Source: Notospermus geniculatus (lineage: Eukaryota > Nemertea > Pilidiophora > Heteronemertea > Lineidae). Taken from it: a stretch of 64,000 nucleotides of DNA. The notes beneath the pieces are model-generated. The model did no database searches, had not been told where the DNA came from, and saw only the letters and a list, made by a program, of their open reading frames with translations. Positions within the stretch are counted from its first letter, which is position 1. The number at the start of each line of letters is the position of its first letter. The translations under genes were made by a program, and so were the position numbers. The DNA is taken from assembly GCA_002633025.1 (NCBI GenBank), contig NMRB01000964.1, positions 130,740-194,739 on the forward strand. The letters are read 5' to 3'. Shown here one piece after another: positions 53,538 through 63,576 of this stretch.

Positions 53538-54590
53538 TTAAAACACCCTTTATGAATTTGGCCCTCAATCTTTTAATGGAAAAATTTTAGAAGACGTTGA
53601 CCAACTTCACTTTATAACAACTGCAAAACACGGACACGATTCTGCATTGGAAACCAGTGTAGAATATAACGACCCAATACCTACATCAGACTGAATCGAA
53701 TTTGAGCCGCAACCAAACAGCATTCTGAAGCAATAACATGGCATATCTGAGCTAGACCCACGGCATAGTCGTCTCTCAACGAAATCAACCAATTTCGATC
53801 GCACAATACATGGCGAAGAAGCCGTTAGTTATTCCCGCGGATGCAATTTTTCACGATTGATGAGCAACGTAGATTGGTCATATATGTGCCAAAGCATTCC
53901 TAGCAGTGGATAGATAGATCATTAACAAGGTGTAATCGGGCGAAAAGGTTCGCCATCGACCTGTTCTGACTGATTGCGAACCACGAGAGACATGACTGTA
54001 AACCAGTGAGTGCTGTCTGATTGATATGTTATCTGTTGTACATGGAGATTCGTGATGAATTAGAAAATCGTTGGGAATTACCAGTGTTAACACTCGAGCG
54101 TGAGACCAACCGTAAGCAGTTTTGGTGCCGAACCCAAAGAATCGATTTAAATTTAATTGGATGATAATGGGAATGAATTGAATGGAGCAGACAATGCATC
54201 TTGAGTCTCTAATGGAAACAAGCATCCTTCTATTTCATTTCCAGTACGAAGACTGTGCAGGATACAGACACTCGTAGTACTTTCACACTCTAATAGATCA
54301 CACAGCAGTATCCAGGTTGAACCCACTCGGAATTATACTGGGGACATTGTGCTGAACCGACCAATGGCATGCACCTGTTGATCGCCAGGCCTGTTTGCCT
54401 GTCGTCAATTTCACATTGATTACATGCCCCCCCCCCAATATTTGGCTTGTCAAAATTTTTTTTTAAAGTTGGCAGGTTCAGCATTTGACTGCCTTTAGTC
54501 CCAAAAAGCCCAAGTGCAATAAACCAATGAACCACACTTAGATGGCTGGAATGTCCAATTTTGCTCTCAAATGCCGGGAAATGGCGTAAA
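53538..54590. other. No gene seen
   Basis: Unique sequence; a C8-9 run near 54427. Confidence 0.5.
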
Positions 54591-54594
54591 AGAA

Positions 54595-54700
54595 CTCTTA
54601 TTTTCTAAAATTTTCCCGAGGGGAGGCCTCCCGGACCCCCCGCCGATATTTCTGCTCGCGGGTTCGGCGCTCGCTGCTAAGGACTACGGCTACGGTCCGC
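54595..54700. mobile_element. Fragment resembling the hAT-like GC-rich core
   Basis: GAGGCCTCCCGGACCCCCCG followed by GCTCGCGGGTTCGGCGCTCG resembles the core of 35978-36278 (GAGGACCCCCAGACCCCCCG, GTGCTCGCAGGC). No ends were found. Confidence 0.4.
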
Positions 54701-54732
54701 TATGTTATTTCGTCCTCCACGTTAACGATTAG

Positions 54733-54880
54733 GAGCTGTCAGTCAGTTGACCAATAGGAGTCACTACGGCCCAATTCATGGTTGATTGAGCACCAATCAA
54801 GAGAATTCTCTATTGTAGGCCTATTCAAATCTGCTAGAACTTTGCTGCCATCTTTCGGCTGACTGCTCCTATTGACTTCT
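54733..54880. mobile_element. Dispersed repeat, GGAGCWGTCAG family copy 3
   Basis: AGGAGCTGTCAGTCAGTTGA at the left and GGCTGACTGCTCCT at the right; shares GACCAATAGGAGTCAC and GAGCACCAATCA with 16335-16502 (inverted) and 32584-32766. Confidence 0.8.
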
Positions 54881-54979
54881 TTGAATATACAGATGAATAT
54901 ACATGTATTTTGCCTGACAGAAACGTTATACATGTACCAGTTATACTAAAGCGGAGTTAAGTTCAAACCGCTGCTGACC

Positions 54980-55090
54980 TGGACCCATGTTCCCGAAGCC
55001 GTCGTAAGGTTAACGATGTCGTTACGCTATGCATTTTACCAGTTTTAACGACATCGTTAACCTAACGAAGGCTTCGGGAACATGGGCCCA
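54980..55090. mobile_element. Palindromic MITE, GGACCCATGTTCCCGAAGCC ends
   Basis: The left end pairs with GGCTTCGGGAACATGGGCCC; inside, GGTTAACGATGTCGTTA pairs with TAACGACATCGTTAACC around a short AT-rich loop. Target duplication unclear. Confidence 0.88.
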
Positions 55091-55797
55091 GATGTATAAA
55101 CCCCTGAATGAATCGTGCAGCTTTTCCACGCATGCTGAACAGTAAAAAAATATATCCTCCAGAATATCCACTACAGGTGTCTTCCATCCCTTCTCCATGT
55201 GAGCGGGTTTATTAAGTTTACTGATGAGATTCCCATTCGAAGGTGAAGCTATTTATAAGTGAGCACGGCCTGCATTTGGATTTCACCTAAGACGTGAGGT
55301 TTCAAAATCTCCTGAATCAAAATGAGAAAAGGTCGGGTATACATCTTTTAAATCAGAGGTTTGAAATGCTGGAGAAGAACGTGTTTCGGTTGGTCCACTA
55401 GAATTCCTATAACCTGTTCCACATCGAAGCAATGAAAGTATCGTGATAGTTGAAAATGTAAGACCAGGTGTAGCAGTAAAGAGTGTCCCCCTGTAAAAAG
55501 TGTCCACTTCTATTGTTGAATGACGGAATAAGCGGCATGGGTATACATGTAGAAACCAATCGCCAGAGATTAGAATGTAACAATAGGATCTTTTGTTCCA
55601 AGGACAGTTTTTCCTAGGCATTCTTTCCCTTCACACCTGCATTAGGAATATCATCAAGTACACGTATAAATCAAATCCACACCCACCCACTGTAGCCTAC
55701 ATGCCCCTGGGTTCAATTCAAAGATGCATCAAGTCAGTTATTTCAACAAATGGCATTGGACAGGCAACGGGGAGACATAAATGTACGAGACACATTG
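55091..55797. other. No gene seen
   Basis: Unique sequence; frames up to 112 aa without motifs. Confidence 0.5.
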
Positions 55798-55912
55798 TTG
55801 GGTCAGATGAATAAAGAATGCTTTTACTTGAATTCTGCAATACAAATGCACTAGGCAATGCTGTAAAATTCTGAAGTAAAAGCATTTGCTAGTCTTTATT
55901 CATATGACCCAA
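55798..55912. mobile_element. Palindromic MITE, ATTCATATGACCCAA family copy 2
   Basis: TTGGGTCAGATGAATA pairs with TATTCATATGACCCAA; AATGCTTTTACTTGAATTCT and AGTAAAAGCATTTGCTAG are shared with 5930-6053. Confidence 0.85.
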
Positions 55913-56722
55913 TGTTGACCTATTCGCTATTCATCAATGAATTTCATCAAGTGGCTACAATGAAAAATGTACATGCACATGTTTGACCATTCTGATGATA
56001 TAATGTCTCTGGGGAGTATAGATTTCATTAGCTTTCACTAACGCTATAAACACTTGATCATTCGGGGCCACTGGGCAGGATTGCTAAATCAATTCAGACC
56101 TAAAGAATGGTCTGTTGATGGAAAGTGAGATGCCTTGGTAATGGCCTGCTATGCTCTATTGTATCGCCCAGCGTAACGTCGGTGCTATGTTACTTCCAAT
56201 ACTACTATCCCATCGTCTGTGATTGCGGCTGGCATCCGAGGCTTGCACTCTGAACCACAGAGTCATGACATTCGTCGTCATTGACTCTGACGTATCATGG
56301 CCGCCATGCTGCAGAGACTACTTATTTTCAGTGGTCATATGATCTCATCTGGTCATGTGACAAACAAGATGGCCGGAAAACGGCAAGATGTCGTTATAAA
56401 GTAGATCACCAATAACACCGAAAAAAACTGCTAGAAACGCCTGTTTAATGATGGAATAATATATTCATCAGCGATGTACACGATGTATGTTGAATTACAA
56501 GCAAAATTGCCGTCGTTTCAAGGGACTATTCAACATGGGGATGCAACTTGGATGTTAGTCGGTCAAGCTTCTCACTTCCGGCGCAGTGCGGTAGAATTCA
56601 CCGCTATATCGCTGCGCAAGATGGCGCCCATAATACAGTCGAGATATGTCCGGAGGCCCGTCGGAAATTGCCGAAGTACATACGAAGATGACGTTGATTG
56701 CCGAGGCTTGGTCAATCGGACA
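55913..56722. other. No gene seen
   Basis: Unique sequence; nothing recognised. Confidence 0.5.
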
Positions 56723-56730
56723 TGACAGCC

Positions 56731-57176
56731 CATCCTCCCACACCAGGGGTTTTTACCTCGCTCCTCTTCATCCACTCACACAAACCCCTGCTGAAATAGA
56801 ACATCAAGTGAATCTGGTGCGGCTGTTCCATACTCCAGTTGCACTCCCTGTATTAGAAGGATAACTTGGAGATTTACGAGTTGGTTTCACCCCGTTTGAC
56901 CTTAAAGTTTTGTGCTTTGCAAATCACTTACATCTTACCAAAATTGACCGAATGTTATCACAGAGGTTCTTCCTATGTATAGGAAAGATTCTTACTATTT
57001 TTGATTGTTGTAAATGAGTCATAATTATTTAGTATCCACACCCTAAAAATGCGCACATTCTGATTGAGCAATGGTTTTCTGACCGCCTCATGTTTGCCTG
57101 CGAGGCCCAATTTCAGCAGGGCTTTGTGTGGAGTGTATGAAGAGGAACGAGACCAAAGCCCTGCTGTGGGAGGATG
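56731..57176. mobile_element. hAT-like MITE with 8-bp TGACAGCC target duplication, copy 2
   Basis: Same CATCCTCCCAC...GTGGGAGGATG ends and same internal order (TCACACAAACCCCTGCTGAA, GTTGCACTCCCT, GAGTCATAATTATTTAG or the like) as 48387-48819. TGACAGCC flanks at 56723-56730 and 57177-57184. Confidence 0.95.
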
Positions 57177-57184
57177 TGACAGCC

Positions 57185-57871
57185 AGGCAAACTTCTAATC
57201 ATCACCGACCTGACCGTAAGGATTGCTACGGTTGGTTTTTTCTTTGTCGGGCTGGCAGGCCACGATTTTGTAGTACGTCTCAATGGTATTCGCCGTGCAG
57301 TGATCTGTACTTTTACTTCCATCCATAATTGACTTGCACTCTAGTTTTTTATTCATTTTTCACTGGGTTTTATTCACAAATCTGGCTGGTAGCTTCTTCA
57401 AACTGACGTGAGCACCAATAACTCGTTCGGGTGGCACTTATCTATCGCATAACAAACATTGCTTCAATATCAACAGGATTCATGCTACACGCTATGAACG
57501 CATCTATAACCAAGGTATCAAAATATTAGTTTTCCTGCAAATATCCCTTTGCTTGAAGCATCGTGCGTTATGTAACCCAACACACCAGCTAGAAGTCCGT
57601 GTAGCTTATTGACGATTTCAGCAACACGACCACCATAAACATTTATAACATAATGTTGGACTACGAATATAATACAGGCGTATATACATTATACAGGCGA
57701 TGTTGAAACGTAATTTTTCGAACCGTTGATGTACCCCGTTGTCTCGATCGATGAAATTTTAACTAAATTCGCTGTTCGCTGTTTAAATACCACAGTCATG
57801 TACATAATACATTTACGTACACATTCATGAACAAAAAAAAAACTAAGCTGTCGACGACTACTCAAATATAC
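57185..57871. other. No gene seen
   Basis: AT-rich unique sequence. Confidence 0.5.
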
Positions 57872-58620
57872 ATGATAAAGACAACGGTGAATTGCTGTTG
57901 AACATACGGTTATAACGAATTTGATAATAGTGAGGTTAAGAAACCATACGTTAACGCTAACGCTACCGTTATTGACATCATTTTGACGTCACATCGAATG
58001 AATTTGTTGTATTTCTTCGGGGAGTGACGTCATTTTGACGTAATTAGCGTTAGCGTTAGCGTTAACGTATGGTTTCTTAAACTCACTATTGCTTTGCAAG
58101 GTTATGATAAAGACAATAAGGAATTGCTGTTGAACAAAGCGTTATTAAATAACGAATTTGGTATTGCTTTGCAAGGTTATGGTAAAGACAATAAGGAATT
58201 GCTGTTGAACGAAGGGTTATAACGAATTTGGTATTGCTTTCAAAGACTGCGGTAAAAATGAGTAATTGCTGTTCAACTGTTCAACAGTGGGTTATAATAA
58301 TTTTAATATTGCTTTGCAAGATTGTGAAAAAGACAAGAAGGAATTGCTGTTGAACAAACGGTTATAACGAATTTGGTATTGCTTTGCAAGGTACAAGTAT
58401 GGTAAAGACAATAAGGAACTGCTGTTGAACAAACGGTTATAACGAATTTTATTGCTTTGCAAGGTACAAGTATGGTAAAGACAATAAGGAATTGCTGCTG
58501 AACAAAGGGTTATAACGAATTTGATATTGTACTGCAAGGTTATGGTGAAGACAATAAAAAAATTGCTGCTGAACAAAGGGTTATAACGAATTCGATATGT
58601 ACTGCAAGGTTATATCATAT
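57872..58620. repeat. 68-78-bp tandem repeat array, eight units
   Basis: Units carry GGTAAAGACAATAAGGAATT, GCTGTTGAACAAAGGG, TTATAACGAATTTG and TATTGCTTTGCAAGG. The GAATTGCTGYTGAAC core recurs near 57889, 58122, 58197, 58264, 58342, 58418, 58490 and 58560. The first unit is split by the MITE at 57930-58086. Confidence 0.93.
57930..58086. mobile_element. TA-type hairpin MITE with GTGAGGTTAAGAAACC ends (superfamily member 4)
   Basis: GTGAGGTTAAGAAACCATAC and complement at the ends, arms of GTTAACGCTAACGCTA, and TA at 57928-57929 and 58087-58088. It lies inside the first unit of the tandem array, so the empty site is known from the other units. Confidence 0.92.
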
Positions 58621-59232
58621 TGCTGTGTAATTAGCATGATATGTTGAATCGGATTGTTATTCTTATCACGCTCTGATACATGCTATGTGAGTATCATCGG
58701 CAAGAGTTTCAAAGGAGAATGTAAGAGATACAGTAAAAACACACGACTAATAGATGATCCGCATATTGAATGTCGATATGGCACTCTATTGTATTCACTT
58801 GCTTCATCAACATTGCCACAGTGTCATCGTCCTTCAGTGAGCTACTAGTCCATACCAAGATAATGGTGGTTTGAGAGTGTATAATAAGAGTAGATCTACA
58901 TTTTGTGAAAAATTCTAAATGCAAGTTCAATTATCATACTATGTATAGTTAAAGACTTCATCTTACTATTCAAAGCGCACAGATATAGAAGATGAGCCAG
59001 TTTTTTTTATGTTAGATGTATTCAGTTGGACCCCGGGCAAAGAACACAAGGATACTGTTATTGAAAAAAAATGAAGGATTCCCCTCTTCAGAGTTAATTA
59101 CGACAGTTCATTATATTTTTCCTTTCATTCACTTCTTTCATCATTCGAGACACTCTGTCAACTGTAAGCACTTAGTTTTAAAGATCTCAAGATAAGATGT
59201 AGTACAAGACTGTACAGGGTGAAAATCTTTGC
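58621..59232. other. No gene seen
   Basis: Unique sequence; nothing recognised. Confidence 0.5.
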
Positions 59233-59236
59233 TTAA

Positions 59237-59755
59237 AGGGAAACGCCACTCATGACTCATTGTAAACTTTTGTTGAATTTTTATCAATCCATCATGGAGA
59301 CCATTGCCATGAGTTGTGATGTCACTAGTGTCCAAAGGCTGAAGTCCTTTATTGCAGTAAATAAGCTAAAGCCGCCCATACACGGCGCAATATTATTGCA
59401 CAATATGGGGCCCAAATGGGTGATCGTGTGCTTCTAGCACGATAGTTAGAAGAAAGATTGACAATAATATTGCCCATTGTGATCCTCATATTGTGCAATA
59501 ATATTGATCGTGTATGGGCAGCTTAATGCTGTGACTGCCTGGGCCTATTTGTTGTACCTTCATAAATATGCATTGAACACATACTAGTATGACATCACAT
59601 ATACTGTGCAATGGTCCCCTTGGGATGTAATAAAAATGCCTAAAATGATGAGTTTGCTGATTTAAAAAAATCACACGTTGCAGATATCAATGAATTTGAA
59701 TGTACTAAAGATATTTCAAAAATTCAAAATGTTACACAATGACTGGAGTCTCCCT
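59237..59755. mobile_element. MITE with TTAA target duplication, family II copy 2 (host of a nested MITE)
   Basis: AGGGAAACGCCACTCATG at the left and GACTGGAGTCTCCCT at the right, with TTAA at 59233-59236 and 59756-59759. Colinear with 44271-44612 except for the insertion at 59370-59523. Confidence 0.93.
59370..59523. mobile_element. Palindromic MITE with TAA target duplication, nested
   Basis: AGCCGCCCATACACG and CGTGTATGGGCAGCT end a 154-bp foldback (inner GCAATATTATTGCACAATAT pair), with TAA at 59367-59369 and 59524-59526. The sister copy at 44271-44612 shows the empty site AGCTAATACTGTG at this point. Confidence 0.97.
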
Positions 59756-59759
59756 TTAA

Positions 59760-60384
59760 TATGCGAGAGACTATAGCCTAAACTGCAACTTATCAAACTT
59801 GCCAAGTAAATGCCTGGAGATTGGTCAAGGTGAGGGGCCAGCGAAAAACGACTACAAAGGTGGTAGGTTTGGGATTTTCTATACCGACGACATCAGGTTC
59901 GGTATGACTTCCTCTGTTGATGGCTTGTGTAACTAGATTTATACAGAAAACATTTTTGTCAAATACATGTATAAACTGTTTCGTACGTCATCCACCAGCA
60001 GCATACGACATATTTCGATCAACATTCGGACCCCACGTCATACGAACGCGTGAAATCGTCACCCCATTTTATAGACACGACGCCATCTTGGTTCTCTACA
60101 TGAATGTATTTATTTTGGAAACAAGCACAGATTCATTAAACATTGCATTGCAGACGCGTCTGCTTCGTCTCGAGGGTGCAGGCTTTTCGAGACGAGGAAG
60201 ATTCAGTCCCGCCGATCTTATGAATATTCCGCCTCATTCATGGCACCATTGCCAATGAGGTACACTTAGCACATTCAGTTTTTAATGTAAGGCAGCCGCT
60301 GCTGGCAGTGTCTCGTTGGAAGAGTGACACATCGCCGGTATGCCTTCAAAGAAGGATCGGTTTTGCCCAAACCCGACTCTACAA
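59760..60384. other. No gene seen
   Basis: A small GCTTCGTCTCGA...TCGAGACGAGG palindrome is near 60165; otherwise unremarkable. Confidence 0.5.
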
Positions 60385-60386
60385 TA

Positions 60387-60503
60387 GTGAGTTTAAGAAA
60401 CCATACGTTAACGCTAACGCTAACGATAATTACATCAAAATCACGTCACCCCCAGAAGAAATACAACAGATTCATTCGATGTGACGTGAAAATGAAACCT
60501 CCC
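60387..60503. mobile_element. Deleted, inverted relative of the 57930-58086 MITE
   Basis: GTGAGTTTAAGAAACCATAC starts it and GAAACCTCCC ends it, with TA at 60385-60386 and 60504-60505. In reverse complement the middle (TCACATCGAATGAATCTG, GTATTTCTTC) follows the middle of 57930-58086; part of one arm is missing. Confidence 0.82.
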
Positions 60504-60536
60504 TACTAATAGCCTAATGGACTAGGCCTACGCTAA

Positions 60537-60757
60537 AGCCTGCCGCACACTAGAGCTATCTGCTGAGCAAAAAGTCATTCGAGACCGTTTGCTCTGCAGC
60601 AGATTTTATAGCTCACCGAAAAATACGCGCACACGCGAGCTTTCTGCCTCGCGAGGCAAAAAACTCACCGAAATTACGCGCACACGTGAGCTATCTGCTG
60701 AGCAATCGGTCTCGAATGACTTTTTGCTCAGCAGATTGCTCCAGTGTGCGGCAGGCT
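60537..60757. mobile_element. Palindromic MITE, AGCCTGCCGCACACT ends
   Basis: AGCCTGCCGCACACTAGAGC and complement; ATCTGCTGAGCAAAAAGTCA pairs with TGACTTTTTGCTCAGCAGAT. A TAA/TTA flank suggests a TWA duplication. Inner GCGCACACGCGAGCT / GCGCACACGTGAGCT is a direct repeat. Confidence 0.88.
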
Positions 60758-61257
60758 TTAGACACAAAATTATTTACGAGTCGTGGATACAGTGTGTGTA
60801 CAGTACATGTACATTGGCTTCGTCATCCCGTGCATCATAACGGGTTAATTCAATGACCACTTTATGAAGGCTATCAGGCTGCAAACTCCTCGAAATTTCC
60901 ACTTCAAAAACACTCGATGTATATTACATGGGGAGCTACGTTTAAAAACAGAAGGTACCATCAGCACTTTTAGTTAGAAAAGGCATCGATTTTCATAGGA
61001 CTACACCACCTCGATATTTTGAGTTTGGTTGGTCATTTTAAGGTGCGACACGTGACAAGCCTGACATTGCAGGGTACCAATTTGCCAGGATGCTGACTAG
61101 ACTGCCTCTTCCTTCTCCTGGGCATAACACGTCATTCAGTTGATAATTACTGAATGAGAGGAATGTGTACGTCGTGTTGCCTACACTATATTAGTAGTGT
61201 ACATGTAGGCTATATTCTGGAGATGCCGTGGATTCAGGAAGCCGTGCAAGAAAAAGA
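60758..61257. other. No gene seen
   Basis: Unique sequence; nothing recognised. Confidence 0.5.
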
Positions 61258-61567
61258 CATGGGCCGTATTCTAAAAGCTTCTTTAACTATAAGGTTTACC
61301 TTTAGCTATTTTTTCAGGGCAGAATACAAAGGCCCGTATTCTAGAAGCCTCCTTAACTCTGAGGCCCACTTTAAGCTTTTGTATTCTGCCCTGTAAACAA
61401 TAGCTAAAGGTAAACGTTCCTTAACGTTAAGGTCGACCTTAAGTCTATTGTAAAACCATCGGGAACAATAGATTTAAGGTGGACCTTAATGTTAAGGAAC
61501 ATTCTAAAATACGGCCCGAAAGCTTACAGTAGACCTTAGAGTTGAGAAGGCTTCTAGAATACGGGCC
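61258..61567. mobile_element. Nested GGCCCGTATTCT foldback repeats
   Basis: GGGCCGTATTCTAAAAGCTT at the left and GGCTTCTAGAATACGGGCC at the right form an outer pair. GGCCCGTATTCTAGAAGCC (about 61332) and TTCTAAAATACGGCCCG (about 61504) form an inner pair. Arms carry TTAACTCTRAGG and GGTGGACCTTAATGTTAAGG. Related to 44190-44660. Confidence 0.85.
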
Positions 61568-61904
61568 AAGGTTTTCTCGAAGAAGGCTTTGTTTAAAAAC
61601 ACAGGCAAACACCCTCCTCTAATGCTACTTTTTTGGTTGCAGATAAATAATTGTATGTCCGGAGGTTGACCTTATTATTTTCTCTCATTAAATGGGATTA
61701 GTGCAAGAAACATCAATAATCATTATATCGGTGCGACGAATCAATAGTACCCCATTGTGAAGGCATGTCCTGTTTTGTTACAATAATTGTACTAACAACC
61801 AGCCTGAATACTTCGTGATTCAAGGATGGAATGAGAGTGTAAAGTTGGCATAAAAACGAAACGATACCCAAACGAGGGACGGTGTGGGAATAAGGATGCC
61901 ACTA

Positions 61905-61990
61905 TTGGCGGGCTGCCTGGGCAAGGGAGTGGCGATATTGACTCTTGCCACTACTGGCACTGCAAGTTCAATTCCCGGCCACATTCCTTC
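61905..61990 (+). mobile_element. Possible tRNA-derived SINE scrap
   Basis: GCAAGTTCAATTCCCGGCC resembles a pol III B box within a tRNA T-arm, and GACTCTTGCCACT upstream resembles an anticodon arm. An A box is not clear and the acceptor stem cannot be folded, so it is not a functional tRNA. Confidence 0.35.
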
Positions 61991-62030
61991 GTGATATGCT
62001 GGGAAGGATCTTGGCAAGACGCACGTGACA

Positions 62031-62345
62031 ATCTTGGACGAAACGTTTAAGATCTTGGACGATATTTTATAAATCTTGCACTCTAATATTACGTGTAATT
62101 CTTGTCGTATGATTTTTAGGTCTTGGATCATATTTTATAAATCTTGCAATGTGTTTTTTTCAATTTGGTAAAAAAATTTATTTAAATTCTTGCAGCGATT
62201 TTTACATTCTTGGACGATATTTTTCAAATCTTGGAGGAAATTTTACAATTCTTGGAATATGTTTTTTTTTTATTATATACTGAAAATTAAATTCTTGGAC
62301 TGTACTTTTTCAAATCTTGAACGAAGAATCAGTCTTGAATAAATT
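62031..62345. repeat. Degenerate TCTTGGACGATATTTTA array
   Basis: The core (A/T)TCTTGGACGATATTTTAYAA recurs about every 20-25 or 40-50 bp with heavy drift (TCTTGCACTC, TCTTGGATCAT, TCTTGGAGGAA, TCTTGAACGAA), about a dozen times in all. Confidence 0.75.
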
Positions 62346-63078
62346 CCACTTCGCCCTTCCATAGATCAAAGATTGGTTACTAATTCAATAATTAATTCGT
62401 TCTGGAGTCACTTCGCCCTTTCCTTCATCCTAAGATACAGCAAAACGATTAAGTAAACCACTACTCAATAAAAGTGTCAGATATAATCGACAAATTGCAC
62501 GCACTCCTGCCGAGTTTCACTCGTTCTACTGTAGTAATTACCAGAGATGAATTATCGGTTTTTCCCAAAGATCGAAGGGATAGAGCATGTCATCCATTAA
62601 TAATAAATACATGCTATAGGTATTACAGAAACCTACAAGTGCTAACAGTACTGGAATAATACGCGGTAGATAATTCATAGATGCTCAAAGTGGGGGCATT
62701 AAAGTGGGAAATAGCGAGAGACCATAATTAGATGAAGTGAAAACATCAATATAGTAATTAACTGTTGATGTCTTATTCATCGTGTTCAGGTTTGATCGAC
62801 CATCAATCAGACTAACGTACGGGTAGTAGAAATGAAGAACGTTCATTATTCTTGGACAGAAGCACCCAGGAGTATCACAGCAGGAGATGTATTGGATTTT
62901 AAAAAAGCTGTATTAAATAGCTGCAGGAATCAAGCTGTAAGCGTACGCGACGTGCGCAAGACTGTCACGCCGAGGGCTACTCCAAACTACTTCCCCAAAT
63001 AAAAAAACCTGGGTAGCCAAGGGTCCTAAACCTGGCTTCAGATTTGCTCTATCACGATGTTTCCGCAAAACGACATAT
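62346..63078. other. No gene seen
   Basis: Unique sequence; nothing recognised. Confidence 0.5.
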
Positions 63079-63080
63079 TG

Positions 63081-63229
63081 GGGAGTTTAAGAAATCAAAC
63101 GATAAACGTTAACTTTACGACAACGTTATTTTTCATATTGCAGATTCACCAGATTATATATTGCATTTTCGGTACAAAAAATAACGTTGTCGTAAAGTTA
63201 ACGTTTATCGTTTGATTTCTTAAACTCCC
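63081..63229. mobile_element. TA-type hairpin MITE, GGGAGTTTAAGAAATC ends (copy of 4845-4997 type)
   Basis: GGGAGTTTAAGAAATCAAAC and complement, with GATAAACGTTAACTTTACG and CGACAACGTTATTTTT on both arms. TA follows at 63230-63231; the left flank has decayed. Shares its inner arms with 4845-4997. Confidence 0.92.
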
Positions 63230-63315
63230 TATACTAAGGACGTGGGGCTAAAAAAAGGACGAAGGCTTTTTGTGGTTCGTCGAAAGACAACGACAAATTC
63301 ATAGGAAGCTCAACT

Positions 63316-63576
63316 GTGAATTTACCACCTTCAAGATATGAATTATTCTCATCCGTTTGCGGCTGCTGCTGCGCGAGGTATCCGGTAACACCCTACTTCG
63401 TCATAGGACGCTTTTTCAGGGCAGGCAGCAAGGAGGTCTTACTTGCGGAGGGTCTGCCGGCTGATGAACGTAAGTGGACGACTTTAATCCACGACTTCCA
63501 GCAAGACATGTGCAGGTGGTCGAAACAAACCGAAGAGGGCAAAAACCTGGTTGCAAGCTTCCACACTTCCGTGTGA
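63316..63576 (+). CDS. Candidate exon or small ORF, 86 aa, unknown
   Basis: The frame has protein-like composition (FRAGSKEVLLAEGLPADERK, IHDFQQDMCRWSKQTEEGKN) and ends in a TGA at 63574. CTTTTTCAG at about 63420 could be an acceptor, giving a last exon of about 50 codons; however GAAC/GTAAGT at about 63469 is also a good donor, which would cut the frame. I recognise no family. Confidence 0.25.
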   Translation: MNLPPSRYELFSSVCGCCCARYPVTPYFVIGRFFRAGSKEVLLAEGLPADERKWTTLIHDFQQDMCRWSKQTEEGKNLVASFHTSV

